From the NCBI GenBank assembly GCA_903928495.1, contig CAIYQZ010000034.1:100603-164602 (forward strand): DNA of 64,000 nucleotides, read 5' to 3'. Origin of the DNA: an uncultured bacterium (GTDB lineage: Bacteria > Pseudomonadota > Gammaproteobacteria > Burkholderiales > Burkholderiaceae_C). A program made the position numbers and the translations under genes. The notes beneath the pieces were generated by a model. That model ran no database searches. It had not been told where the DNA came from and was given only the letters and a program-made list of their open reading frames with translations. Below are positions 53,169 through 62,298 of the stretch, one piece after another (positions within the stretch are counted from its first letter, which is position 1; each line of letters opens with the position of its first letter).

Positions 53169-55583
53169 ATGAGCCGCTTGCCCGTGGTGTTGCGCTCGTT
53201 GCGCGTACAACTGGCCCTGGTGGGGCTGGTGGTACAGGTGTTGGTGGCGGGTACCGTGGTGTGGGTGCTGTTTGCCTTGACAGACCGTGGCATGGCACAG
53301 GAGCTGTCCTTGCGCGTGGCGCACAGCGCACCGTTGTTGAAGGCTTCCCTGATCGAGCCGCTGATCCAACGCGACTACGCCACCGTAGAGCAAATTCTGT
53401 CAGAGGTGCGCGACCCCAACGACTTCAAATACTTTGTTCTTCTGGACGTGCAAAACCGCGTTATCACCAGCGTGGGCCGCCCGGCGGAACAGGCTCTGGC
53501 CCCAGTTGACACCGATTTCAACCGCATTCCGTGGGACCGGCCTGATGCGTGCATGCATCTGTTGCTGGACATCACCCATGCCGGCCAGCCACTGGGGCAG
53601 TTGCGGTACGCGGTGTCGCTGCAACCCTTCATTGACCAGCGCCAGCAGCTGCTGGCTGCCAGCCTGTGGGTGGCCCTGGCGGGCACGGTGCTGGGCTCGG
53701 TGGCTTTGACGCTGGCCGGCTTGGGCCTGACGCGTGGCCTGCACCAGCTCAGAAACGCCAGCGAGGCGGTGGAGCGCGGACAGTTCAGCCTGCGGGTGTC
53801 TGAAACCGGTTCGCACGAGTTTTCCCGCCTGGCTGCCGCCTTCAACCGCATGTCGGGCACGCTGGACGACCGTTTCAACGCCTTGCTGGACAGCCAGGGC
53901 CAGCAGGCGCATTACCTGACACTGGCGTCATCCGAGCGTGCCCGCCTGGTGGCCTTGCTCCATGCACTCAGGCTTGGTGTGCTGCTGGTCGACAACGACG
54001 GACGTGTGCTGTACACCAATGCCGCTTTCCCCGATATCTGGGCCGACCAGCCCGTGCCCATGGACGATGCATCCACCCTGGGAGATGTGCGCGCGCGCAT
54101 CGGCCAAGCCGTGGGCGCGGTGGACGATTTGCCGTTGGCGTTGCTGTCGGTGCCCGCGCTCAACCACCAGAACAGCCGCCACAGCCTGCAAATGGCCAAC
54201 GGTCAGCGGCTGGCACAAAGCAGCCTGCCCGTGATGGACACAGACGGCAACCAGTTGGGACGGGTGTGGCTGTTTGAAGACGTGACCTCCGAGCACGAGG
54301 CCACCGAGCTCATTCACCGAATGGCGGCCCGTGACTCGCTGACCGGGTTGCTGAACCGGCACACCTTCTTCCTGCAGCTGAACGACCTGATGGCCGCTGC
54401 CCAGACCAAGCCGCTGGCCGTCCTGTTCATTGACTTGGACAATTTCAAGCTCATCAACGACCTGAATGGCCACGCCGCAGGCGACAGGGTGCTGATCCAA
54501 ATCGCCGATTCACTGACAAACACCTTCCGCCCCGGCGACCTGCTGGCACGCATTGGCGGAGACGAGTTTGCGGTGGTGATGCAAGACCTGCCTCGCACGC
54601 AGCTCGACACCCTGTGTCAGCGGCTGCAGCGCAATGTGGCCCAAATTGACGCGCGGGATGAGGAGGGCAAACTTTTGCGGGTGGGCGCCAGCATTGGTGT
54701 GGCTTGGTTTCCGCAGGACGCCAACGATGCCCATGTGCTGCTGGCAGCGGCTGACAAGGCCATGTACAAAGCCAAAAGCGAAGGCCGTGGCACGTGGCGG
54801 CAGTACGAGCCCGGCATGAATGACCAGTCGGCCACCTCCGAGTGGATGGTGTGGGCCAATCGCTTGTCAGAGGCACTGGACCACCAGTTGCTCAGGGTGT
54901 ACTTTCAGGGTGTTTATCACGCCCAAACACGGACCTTGCACCACCTTGAGGCGCTGGTCCGCATGCACAACCCGCTGGAACCGGCGCATCCGTACCTGCC
55001 AGACAGCTTCATTGGCCATGCTGAAAACTCCGGAAAAATACTGGCGCTGGATCGCTGGATGATCAGCACCTGCATCCGCCAACTTGCCGACGTGCCTGGC
55101 CACGCGCCCATTGCCGTCAACATATCGGCCCGGACGCTGGTGGACGCGCGTTTGCCCGACTTTGTGGGCGCCGAGTTGGCACGCATGGGAGTGGCGCCCC
55201 AGCGTTTGCTGTTTGAGCTGACCGAAACATCGGCTGTCAACCGGATCGAGCTGGCCGAGCAGGGCGTGAGCCAGTTGCAGGCCCTGGGCTGCCAGGTCAG
55301 CCTCGACGATTTCGGCAGCGGCTTCACCTCCATTGCCTACCTGAAGCAACTGCACGCTGACTGCGTGAAGATCGATGGCCAGTTCATTCTGCGTTTGGCA
55401 GCAGACGAAGAAAACCAGATTCTGCTGCGTGCCATCGTCGACATCGCCCACGCCAGTGGCAAGCAGGTGGTGGCAGAGTGGATTGAAGACGAGGCGACAC
55501 TGGCACTGGTGAACTCGTTCGGGGTTGACCTGGTTCAGGGTTACCTGTTCGGCAAACCTGTGCCCATGAACGAACTGGCCTGA
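53169..55583 (+). CDS. bifunctional GGDEF/EAL c-di-GMP enzyme with periplasmic sensor
   Basis: 804 residues. TM1 ~13-36, periplasmic region to ~160, TM2 ~163-188, HAMP ~189-245, a PAS-like region (~255-375), GGDEF at 463-467, EAL at 594-596. The I-site RPGD lies five residues before GGDEF, so product inhibition is expected; GGDEF and the EAL residues (LEALVR, LDDFGSG, KIDGQ, QGY) are intact, so both activities are possible. PhnD-like protein upstream may signal through the periplasmic region. Ends 54 bp before the dyad at 55638. Confidence 0.93.
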   Translation: MSRLPVVLRSLRVQLALVGLVVQVLVAGTVVWVLFALTDRGMAQELSLRVAHSAPLLKASLIEPLIQRDYATVEQILSEVRDPNDFKYFVLLDVQNRVITSVGRPAEQALAPVDTDFNRIPWDRPDACMHLLLDITHAGQPLGQLRYAVSLQPFIDQRQQLLAASLWVALAGTVLGSVALTLAGLGLTRGLHQLRNASEAVERGQFSLRVSETGSHEFSRLAAAFNRMSGTLDDRFNALLDSQGQQAHYLTLASSERARLVALLHALRLGVLLVDNDGRVLYTNAAFPDIWADQPVPMDDASTLGDVRARIGQAVGAVDDLPLALLSVPALNHQNSRHSLQMANGQRLAQSSLPVMDTDGNQLGRVWLFEDVTSEHEATELIHRMAARDSLTGLLNRHTFFLQLNDLMAAAQTKPLAVLFIDLDNFKLINDLNGHAAGDRVLIQIADSLTNTFRPGDLLARIGGDEFAVVMQDLPRTQLDTLCQRLQRNVAQIDARDEEGKLLRVGASIGVAWFPQDANDAHVLLAAADKAMYKAKSEGRGTWRQYEPGMNDQSATSEWMVWANRLSEALDHQLLRVYFQGVYHAQTRTLHHLEALVRMHNPLEPAHPYLPDSFIGHAENSGKILALDRWMISTCIRQLADVPGHAPIAVNISARTLVDARLPDFVGAELARMGVAPQRLLFELTETSAVNRIELAEQGVSQLQALGCQVSLDDFGSGFTSIAYLKQLHADCVKIDGQFILRLAADEENQILLRAIVDIAHASGKQVVAEWIEDEATLALVNSFGVDLVQGYLFGKPVPMNELA

Positions 55584-55623
55584 AGCCTGACACACGCCGT
55601 CAACCAACTGTCACAAAAATAGC

Positions 55624-55676
55624 GTTGAAAATTATATAAACGGTATATACCATTTATACCGTTTACTTGTTTCAAC
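55624..55676. promoter_or_regulatory. extended dyad, possible operator upstream of membrane-protein gene
   Basis: Perfect 10-bp inverted repeat AAACGGTATA (55638-55647) / TATACCGTTT (55655-55664), spacer TACCATT, flanked by a second pair GTTGAAA (55624-55630) / TTTCAAC (55670-55676). No T-run follows on either strand, so it is more likely an operator than a terminator. It lies 16-68 bp before the next start codon. Binding protein unknown. Confidence 0.5.
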
Positions 55677-55691
55677 AGTGAAGGACGTGTG

Positions 55692-56537
55692 ATGGATGCT
55701 GAAACCTTGGCCTGGTGGTCGTTTCTTTGCGGCGTGAGTGCTCTCAATGCCGTGGTATGGGCTGTGTCTGCACACCGACTGAAACATCAGGCTGCTGCCT
55801 TGCCTGACGAAGCCTGGACCTTGGTCAAATGGCAAATGGTCCTGTCTGCCGGCTATGTATTGGGGTGTGGGTGCCGATCGGTGTTTCCGGTGTTTGATGT
55901 GCAGCGGCAGGTCATGATCGATTCGTGGATGTCCAGTGTGATCGTCGGCCGGTCGGTGGCCACGGTGGCCGAACTGTGTTTTGCCGCGCAGTGGGCCTTG
56001 ATGCTGCGCAGCGTCGCCCGTTCTTGCGACAGCCAGTTTGCGCTCAGGGTGTCGTACTGGATCGTCCCCATGATTCTCGTGGCAGAGACTTTTTCCTGGT
56101 ATGCAGTGCTGACCACATCCAACCTTGGTCATGTACTGGAAGAAACCTTGTGGGGTTTCAGCGCCGCCATGCTGGTCATCAGCCTGGCATTCATCTGGCG
56201 CAACAGCCACAAATCACTGCGTCCCATGCTGTTTGCAACGGGCGTCATGGGTGTTGGATATGTGATGTACATGCTGCACATCGACGTGCCCATGTACTGG
56301 AACCGGTGGGTGCACGACGAAGGCCAGGGCCGCCAGTACCTGGATGTGGTCCACGGCCTGGCTGATACGTCCAGCCGCTGGGTGGTGTCCCACCGCTGGG
56401 AAGACTGGAAGTCAGAGGTGATCTGGATGTCGTTGTACTTCAGCGTGGCGGTGTGGATGAGCATTGGCCTGATGCATGCGGCGGCCAGAACGGTCAAGTG
56501 GCAGCCTTTGAAGGCTTCTGAGGGGGCGTTGGCATGA
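55692..56537 (+). CDS. hypothetical multi-pass membrane protein
   Basis: 281 residues from the ATG at 55692, preceded by AAGGA; a GTG three bases earlier would add one residue. About seven to eight hydrophobic segments (e.g. LAWWSFLCGVSALNAVVWAV, MLVISLAFIW, MLFATGVMGVGYVMYML) and a Trp-rich C-terminal part (SSRWVVSHRWEDWKSEVIWM). No family recognised. The stop overlaps dgkA as ATGA, linking it to lipid kinase. A strong dyad lies directly upstream. Confidence 0.7.
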   Translation: MDAETLAWWSFLCGVSALNAVVWAVSAHRLKHQAAALPDEAWTLVKWQMVLSAGYVLGCGCRSVFPVFDVQRQVMIDSWMSSVIVGRSVATVAELCFAAQWALMLRSVARSCDSQFALRVSYWIVPMILVAETFSWYAVLTTSNLGHVLEETLWGFSAAMLVISLAFIWRNSHKSLRPMLFATGVMGVGYVMYMLHIDVPMYWNRWVHDEGQGRQYLDVVHGLADTSSRWVVSHRWEDWKSEVIWMSLYFSVAVWMSIGLMHAAARTVKWQPLKASEGALA

Positions 56538-56917
56538 AGTCAACCACTGCTTTGAGCATGGTGCGCGTCTTTCGGGCCATGCAGTACTCCGAACAAGGTC
56601 TGCGCAGCGCCTGGCGTGACGAGGCTGCCTTTCGTCAGGAACTGGTGCTGGTCATGTTCCTGGCCCCCATCACCTTGTGGCTGGGCCTTCCAGTGCTCGA
56701 CACCGTGCTTCTGTTGGCTTTGATGGGCCTTGTGCTGGTTGCAGAGTTGCTCAACTCGGGCCTTGAAGCCATCGTCGACATGACGTCCCCTGACATTCAT
56801 GCCCTGGCGGGCAAAGCAAAGGACTGTGGCAGTGCGGCGGTCATGGTCTCGCTGTTCATCCTCGGGGGAGCTTGGCTCGGTCTGGCCGGGCCGGCCCTTT
56901 GGCAGCGACTGGGTTGA
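56534..56917 (+). CDS. dgkA: diacylglycerol kinase (prokaryotic integral-membrane)
   Basis: 127 residues, three membrane helices, with the DgkA signature AELLNSGLEAIVDM and GKAKDCGSAAVMVSL. Recycles diacylglycerol to phosphatidic acid in the inner membrane. Translationally coupled to the membrane protein gene upstream. The N-terminus QGLRSAWRDEAAFRQEL is family-typical. Confidence 0.95.
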   Translation: MKSTTALSMVRVFRAMQYSEQGLRSAWRDEAAFRQELVLVMFLAPITLWLGLPVLDTVLLLALMGLVLVAELLNSGLEAIVDMTSPDIHALAGKAKDCGSAAVMVSLFILGGAWLGLAGPALWQRLG

Positions 56918-57025
56918 TTTTCAGGAGGAACCCACACGCGTTTGGTCGGGCTGCCACATCTGGTACAAACCCGCAGCCCAGTGCCCGTGTGATTTGACCC
57001 TATTGACCCAGAAAGCCATACATCG

Positions 57026-57547
57026 ATGGACAAAGTTCTCTCCAAGGTTGGTTCCATGCTGTACGGCATGCGGTTCACCATGCTCTTCTTTTATGTGGGG
57101 TTGGTGTTCATCATCATCGGGATCCTGGGCAAGTTTTTGCTTGAGAGCTTCAAGCTCATGGAAACCCTGCTGTTTGGCGAGCTGGAAAAAATAGCCCTCA
57201 TCATCAAGGTGCTTGAGTTGGTGGACATGACCATGGTGGCCCAGTTGGTGTGGGTGGTGGCATTGGCCGGTGTGTCGCTGTTTGTGACCACCGGACACTT
57301 CGACAAAACCGACATGAAAAAGCCCGACTGGCTTGACCACGTCAACACCTACAACCTCAAACTCAAACTGGCGTTTGCCATCATTTCCATCTCAGGCGTG
57401 CACGCACTCAAAACCTACCTGAGCAGCGACCTGAGCATGGAGAGCATCAAGACCGTCACCATGGTGGCCGTCATCCACTTCACGTTCGTGTTGTCGGCCA
57501 TGGGCATCTCGTTTGCCGAGCGCATGACCCGTGGGCAGCAGCACTGA
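57026..57547 (+). CDS. yqhA: YqhA family membrane protein (UPF0114)
   Basis: 173 residues, three or four membrane helices, start RFTMLFFYVGLVFIIIGILG, conserved VELVDMTMVAQLVW region and NTYNLKLKLAFAIISISGVH. Member of the TIGR00645/UPF0114 family; function unknown. Separate from dgkA by 108 bp; monocistronic or second promoter. Confidence 0.9.
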   Translation: MDKVLSKVGSMLYGMRFTMLFFYVGLVFIIIGILGKFLLESFKLMETLLFGELEKIALIIKVLELVDMTMVAQLVWVVALAGVSLFVTTGHFDKTDMKKPDWLDHVNTYNLKLKLAFAIISISGVHALKTYLSSDLSMESIKTVTMVAVIHFTFVLSAMGISFAERMTRGQQH

Positions 57548-57573
57548 CTGGCGCAGGGGAGGGCGGGCGCGGC

Positions 57574-58257
57574 TCAGCCGGTCGCCCAGGCCAGCATGTC
57601 AGTGACCACGACCGAGCCACCCCACCACAGCGCCACCACCGATGCCACAGCGACTGCTGTGGCCAGATAGCCGGCCAGCAGCATCAGCCCGTCGCGCAGG
57701 CGAAGGCCCCAGGCCAGCAGCACGATGGCCAGTGCCGGAAGCACGTTGTCAAAGGAAATCATGGGCACTGGCACCGCCATGGACAGTCCTGCGATGGCCA
57801 GCATCAACCCATTCAGCAAACGTGCGGGCCGGTTGCTTAAGGCCAGCATCCGGGGTCGCCCCATGCGCGACATGACACCCACCGACCGCTGAACCATTTT
57901 TGCCAGCAGCGACTTGACCCGGTCGCCGAGCGCCCGCTTGCCCAGCCAGCCGGGCAGGTCTGGGTTTCGACCCATGCTCAGTCCGTAGGCCACCAACAGG
58001 CACAGCACGCCCACGGCCGAGGCCATGCCCGGCAGCGCAACAGGCAGCAACAGCGGTGTGGCCAGCAAAGCCAGCCATACCAGCCGTTGTCGTGCGCCAT
58101 GACCGACCGTGTCGGCCACCGTATTGCCCATGGCTGCAAGGTGGGTTGAGGCAATTCGGTCCACCGCAGAACGGCGAACGGTCTTCAGGCCTTGTGGTGT
58201 GTGAGGGTGTCTGGCCGTGCGGTGCGGCGGAAGTGGGGGCAAATGCTGGCGCGCCAT
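57574..58257 (-). CDS. ExoD-like exopolysaccharide-synthesis protein
   Basis: 227 residues from the ATG at 58257. Basic N-terminal region followed by four to five hydrophobic segments (LVWLALLATPLLLPVALPG, MLAIAGLSMAVPVPMISFDN cited in part, MLLAGYLATAVAVASVVAL). The ISFDNVLPALAIVLLAWGL pattern matches the ExoD family. Convergent with yqhA and divergent from the DUF3616 gene. Role in polysaccharide or alkali tolerance is from family knowledge only. Confidence 0.75.
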   Translation of the reverse strand: MARQHLPPLPPHRTARHPHTPQGLKTVRRSAVDRIASTHLAAMGNTVADTVGHGARQRLVWLALLATPLLLPVALPGMASAVGVLCLLVAYGLSMGRNPDLPGWLGKRALGDRVKSLLAKMVQRSVGVMSRMGRPRMLALSNRPARLLNGLMLAIAGLSMAVPVPMISFDNVLPALAIVLLAWGLRLRDGLMLLAGYLATAVAVASVVALWWGGSVVVTDMLAWATG

Positions 58258-58448
58258 GTTGTTGGATTTGAAAACGCGATACGGTACGCGTTTGAAGCAT
58301 TCCAAAAAAGAGTGTTTTGCTTGTGGCATGCATCGCAAAAAACTGATTAATGCGCCCTGTTTCACCCTCACACTGCTCGCCTCACCCAGCGGTGGAGGCA
58401 CTTGAACTGCGCCGCCTGCTGTCCTGCCTCCAGCCGAGAACCGATTCC

Positions 58449-59537
58449 ATGCCCAATACCCGTCAAGCCAACGCCGCTCGCCTTGAGTTTGCTCCCGGTT
58501 GCCTGGTGCAAACCAACTTGTCAGGACCCGCCTTCACGGACGACTGGCTGTGGGTGGCTGGCGATGAAGCCTGTGGTCTCGACCGCCTGCGCCGTCTGGA
58601 GCCAGTGGGCAGCGAAACCCTGCGCTACGGCGATGTACAAGATTTTCCGTTGGCCGACCTGCTGGACTTGCCCGGTACCCGCGAGGAAGAAGCCGACCTG
58701 GAGGGCATGGCCGTTGCCGATGGGTTCATGTGGGTGGTGGGATCACACGGCCTCAAACGCAAAAACGCCAAGCCTGACCGAGACCACGCCGCCAATGCCA
58801 AGCGACTGGCCAAGGTGTCGCTGGATGCCAACCGCCGCCTGCTGGCGTGCCTGCCCATTGAGCCGGACGCCAGAGGCCAGCCCTGTTTGGTGAAGCGGTC
58901 TCAAGATGGTCGACGGGCCATGCGCCTGAAAGGCGATGCGCAAACCAACTTGCTGACCAGCGCGCTGGCAGGCGACCCCCATTTCGGCCCATACATGCTG
59001 ATTCCCGGCAAAGACAATGGCTTTGACATCGAAGGCTTGGCAGTGGATGGTCAACGCCTCTTGCTGGGCCTGCGTGGCCCAGTGCTGCGTGGCTGGTCTG
59101 CGCTGCTGGAGATCGAAGTCGAGGCGCATGGTGACCACCTCCGCCTGGTGCCGCTGGATGCCCGTGGCACCTTGCTGCGCAAACACTTTTTGCAACTGGA
59201 TGGCCTGGGTGTGCGCGACCTGCATTTTTCGGGTGACGACCTGTATGTGCTGGCCGGCCCCACCATGGTCCTCAATGGTGACATTCGCGTTTTCAAATGG
59301 CCCAATGCCAAGGCTGCGTTGCGTGCCAACCAAGAGGCCGCCCGATTCGAATCGGGTTTGACCGAATCCGTGGCCTTGCCCCACGGGCGCGGCGTGAACC
59401 GTGCTGAAGCCATCTGCGACCTGCCGCCTTCTTTGGCTGGTGGCAAACCCCGCTGGCTGGTGCTGTACGACGCACCGGGGCCTGACCGGCGTGACGGAGA
59501 ACACACTGTGTTTGGCGACCTGTTGCGCCGCGACTGA
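58449..59537 (+). CDS. DUF3616 domain protein
   Basis: 362 residues from the ATG at 58449; the open frame extends to 58350 but without similarity. Beta-propeller-like strands: WLWVAGDEACGLDRLRR, DLEGMAVADGFMWVVGSHGL, FDIEGLAVDGQRLLLGLRGP and LDGLGVRDLHFSGDDLYVLA. The repeated EGxAVDG motif suggests a six-bladed esterase-like propeller, as in DUF3616 and esterase-like phytase families. No signal peptide. Coupled to the lipid kinase gene by a 1-bp overlap. Confidence 0.8.
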   Translation: MPNTRQANAARLEFAPGCLVQTNLSGPAFTDDWLWVAGDEACGLDRLRRLEPVGSETLRYGDVQDFPLADLLDLPGTREEEADLEGMAVADGFMWVVGSHGLKRKNAKPDRDHAANAKRLAKVSLDANRRLLACLPIEPDARGQPCLVKRSQDGRRAMRLKGDAQTNLLTSALAGDPHFGPYMLIPGKDNGFDIEGLAVDGQRLLLGLRGPVLRGWSALLEIEVEAHGDHLRLVPLDARGTLLRKHFLQLDGLGVRDLHFSGDDLYVLAGPTMVLNGDIRVFKWPNAKAALRANQEAARFESGLTESVALPHGRGVNRAEAICDLPPSLAGGKPRWLVLYDAPGPDRRDGEHTVFGDLLRRD

Positions 59538-60574
59538 TGACCGCTGAGCTCCGCGTGCTGGGTCAGGGCCAGGCATTGCAGGGCGCGGCCCATGGGGTGC
59601 GCTTTGACCCAGCGGCTCCCATGCTGTTTGTCATCAACTCGTCTTCGGGCGCGCAGGACATTTCGGCCAAATGCGCCGTGATCGAGGCCGCCCTGGCGTC
59701 GCACGGACGCCAAGGAGTGCTGCGCGTGTGTCGCCCGGCAGATTTGCGGCAGGTGGCCACCGAGGCCGCAGCAGCGGCGGTGGCACGCGGCTCGGCCGTG
59801 GTGGCCGTGGGGGGCGATGGCAGCCTCAACACCGTGGCGCAGGCCGCTCATGCTGCAGGGTGTGCCATGGGTGTCATTCCGTACGGCACCTTCAATTACT
59901 TTGCCCGCACACATGGCATTCCCACCGATCCGGCCGCTGCAGCACAGTTTCTGATGACGGCGCAACCCAGCCCCGTTCAGGTGGCCGCCATCAACGACAG
60001 GTTGTTTCTGGTGAACGCCAGTTTGGGCGTGTACCCCGAGCTGCTGCAAGACCGCGAAGCCTACAAAGCCCGCTTTGGCCGCAGCCGCTGGGTGGCGTTT
60101 GTGGCCGCTGTGGTCACTTTGCTGCGTGCCCAGCGCCGCCTGCGTCTGCACATCGAAATGGGCGCGGCGGAACGCGACGTGCAGACCCTGACCCTGTTTG
60201 TGGGCAACAACCGATTGCAGCTGGCGCAACTGGGTGCCGAGCCCATCGACACGCTGGCGGGCACCCCCGGCCACGGCAGCATGGCTGCGCTCATGTTGCG
60301 GCCCATTGGCACGCTGGCCATGGTCAGGCTCTTGCTGCACGGGGCCATGGGCAGGCTGGGCGAGGCGGCAGGGGTCGAAAGCTTCGAGTTTCACCACATG
60401 GTCGTGCGGCCCCGGTTGGCCCCTGGCCGTAAAGAAGTGGTGGTTGCGTTTGATGGCGAGGTGGCCCGCATGCGCACGCCTGTAGACATCCGCGTGCTGG
60501 ACAAACCCCTGTACCTGCTGCAAGCCCCCAGTGCGACGGTTCCCACCGCAAGCGGGCCAGAGGGCACTGCATGA
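59537..60574 (+). CDS. diacylglycerol-kinase catalytic-domain (YegS/BmrU-like) lipid kinase
   Basis: 345 residues with the DAGK catalytic domain: FVINSSSGAQDISAKC, VVAVGGDGSLNTVAQAAHA, MGVIPYGTFNYFARTHGIP, and the C-terminal metal/substrate region VVRPRLAPGRKEVVVAFDGE. The GGDGSLN motif marks the ATP site. Overlaps both neighbours by a few bases, so it is translationally coupled. Substrate likely a lipid or sphingoid base; unproven. Confidence 0.88.
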   Translation: MTAELRVLGQGQALQGAAHGVRFDPAAPMLFVINSSSGAQDISAKCAVIEAALASHGRQGVLRVCRPADLRQVATEAAAAAVARGSAVVAVGGDGSLNTVAQAAHAAGCAMGVIPYGTFNYFARTHGIPTDPAAAAQFLMTAQPSPVQVAAINDRLFLVNASLGVYPELLQDREAYKARFGRSRWVAFVAAVVTLLRAQRRLRLHIEMGAAERDVQTLTLFVGNNRLQLAQLGAEPIDTLAGTPGHGSMAALMLRPIGTLAMVRLLLHGAMGRLGEAAGVESFEFHHMVVRPRLAPGRKEVVVAFDGEVARMRTPVDIRVLDKPLYLLQAPSATVPTASGPEGTA

Positions 60575-61434
60575 GCGTGCTGCTGCATTTGTCAGACACC
60601 CACTTTGGCACCGAGCAACCGCAGGTGCTGGAGGCAGTGGTGGCGCTGGCTGCGCAGCAGCGGCCCGACGCAGTGGTGCTGTCTGGCGACATCACCCAGC
60701 GGGCGCGGCCCGATCAATTCCGTGCCGCCAAAGCCTTTGTCGACCGGCTGGGCGCGCCCTTGCTGGCCATTCCCGGCAACCACGACATTGCCCTGTTTGA
60801 CCTGTGGGCGCGGCTCACCCGCCCGTACGCACGTTTTGCCAGCGCGTTCGGCCCCGAGCTGGAGCCCGTTGTGGCCTTGCCAGACTGCCTGCTGGTGGGT
60901 GTCAACACCACCCGAGCCTGGCGGCACAGGCATGGCGAAGTGTCTGCTGAGCAGGTGGATAGGGTGGCCCGCCTGCTGGCTGCTGCCCGGCCCGAGCAAC
61001 TGCGCGTGGTGGTGGTGCACCAACCGCTGGCCGTGCCTCATGCCGGTGAACGGGTGCACCTGTTGCGCGGCCACGCCCACGCTGCGCGTGTGTTGGCGCA
61101 AGCGGGGGCCGACGTGGTGCTGGGGGGGCACATTCACCTGCCGTACACCTTGTCACTGCCGGGCCTGGCGCGGCGGCTGGTGGTGGCGCAGGCCGGCACC
61201 GCCGTGTCCAGCAGAACGCGCCGGGGGGTACCCAACTCGGTCAATGTGCTGCGCTGGGGTTCGGCAGTTTCCGCTGTTGATGTGCTTGGCGCACCTCCGA
61301 CTGATAGGTACCAACTGCATGCACAGGGCGCAAGCTGTCTGGTTGAGCGGTGGGACTTTTCAGCGCAGCAGCAGGCGTTTGCGTGCGCCGCAGTCACGGT
61401 TGTGCAGCCCGAACGCGACATCAGGGCTGGCTGA
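60571..61434 (+). CDS. calcineurin-like metallophosphoesterase
   Basis: 287 residues. Metal-ligand motifs DTHFG, SGDITQR, PGNHDIAL, HQPLAVP and GGHIHLP are all visible, the standard set for class III nucleotidase / CpdA-type phosphoesterases. The 4-bp overlap with the kinase gene suggests a joint role in phospho-lipid or nucleotide turnover. Substrate unknown. Ends 4 bp before the convergent MscS-type gene. Confidence 0.92.
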   Translation: MSVLLHLSDTHFGTEQPQVLEAVVALAAQQRPDAVVLSGDITQRARPDQFRAAKAFVDRLGAPLLAIPGNHDIALFDLWARLTRPYARFASAFGPELEPVVALPDCLLVGVNTTRAWRHRHGEVSAEQVDRVARLLAAARPEQLRVVVVHQPLAVPHAGERVHLLRGHAHAARVLAQAGADVVLGGHIHLPYTLSLPGLARRLVVAQAGTAVSSRTRRGVPNSVNVLRWGSAVSAVDVLGAPPTDRYQLHAQGASCLVERWDFSAQQQAFACAAVTVVQPERDIRAG

Positions 61435-61438
61435 CGTT

Positions 61439-62290
61439 TCAGCGTTGCTGCAAATCTGGTGTTGGCTGAGTCGACAGGGCACGCCAGGTTTCACGAAATA
61501 CCGCCTGCTCCACCTTTGCACGCTGGCCCACCGGGCAGGCCACTCGCACCACCAGCACCAGGTGCTCGGGGTTTGAAAAGTCCCACGACACCTTGGTTTT
61601 GCCCGCCGGCAGCGCAATGAAGTTGGCTTCAGCCGCTTTGCGGAAGTGGGCCATGGCCTCGTCGCGCCAGGAGGCTGTGGCGTGGTCGGCGGCGGCCAAG
61701 GCGGCGGTTTCAATGGCCTCCAGGTCATGCCCGGCACGTTCCGGAATGGGTATCTGGATGGCATGCAGCACATACGCCCCGTTGGGCGAAGCATTCACCA
61801 GCGGGTTCGTCAGCAACAGGCCATTGGGAAACTCGGCCACCTTGCCTGTGCGCTGGCCCGCCCTGTCCAGCTCTACCAGCGTGGTGGCAAACATGTCGAT
61901 GTCCACCACCCTGCCATGCAGGTTGTTGAACTCGATCACGTCGCCAATTTTGTAGGGCTGCACCACCGTCACGTACAGGTAGCCGTGCACGCACATCACC
62001 AGCTCTTTGCTGACGATCAGGATGGCACCCGCCACTGCCGCCACCGACAACGCAAAGCCTGCAATCGTGGACGCCCACACCGACACGATGACCAGCAGCG
62101 CCGCAAACCAGATGATGTTGCGCGCCCACACCAAGTGCAGGCGGCGCTTTTCGGCCGACATTTCTCCGCGCGACAGGTAGCGCCCCCACAGTTGAGATGC
62201 CACCAAAGCCAAACCCACCAGCAACGCGGTGACGATGACCTTTTCCCACTGGCCGGGAATCCAGCCAGTCAGTTGTTCGAGTGTGGTCAT
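61439..62290 (-). CDS. MscS-family mechanosensitive channel
   Basis: 283 residues from the ATG at 62290, two upstream leu-like codons being poor starts. Membrane helices ~18-100, then the MscS beta domain with YKIGDVIEFNNLHGRVVDID and the phosphate/lipid-facing TTLVELDRAGQRTG. Shorter than MscK; a small-conductance-type channel. Starts 8 bp after the DUF456 gene, likely same operon. Confidence 0.88.
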   Translation of the reverse strand: MTTLEQLTGWIPGQWEKVIVTALLVGLALVASQLWGRYLSRGEMSAEKRRLHLVWARNIIWFAALLVIVSVWASTIAGFALSVAAVAGAILIVSKELVMCVHGYLYVTVVQPYKIGDVIEFNNLHGRVVDIDMFATTLVELDRAGQRTGKVAEFPNGLLLTNPLVNASPNGAYVLHAIQIPIPERAGHDLEAIETAALAAADHATASWRDEAMAHFRKAAEANFIALPAGKTKVSWDFSNPEHLVLVVRVACPVGQRAKVEQAVFRETWRALSTQPTPDLQQR

Positions 62291-62298
62291 GAGCAAGG

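Noticed and set aside
59051..60523. 490-codon minus-strand ORF opposite the DUF3616 and lipid-kinase genes
   Set aside because: Antisense shadow crossing two coupled genes.
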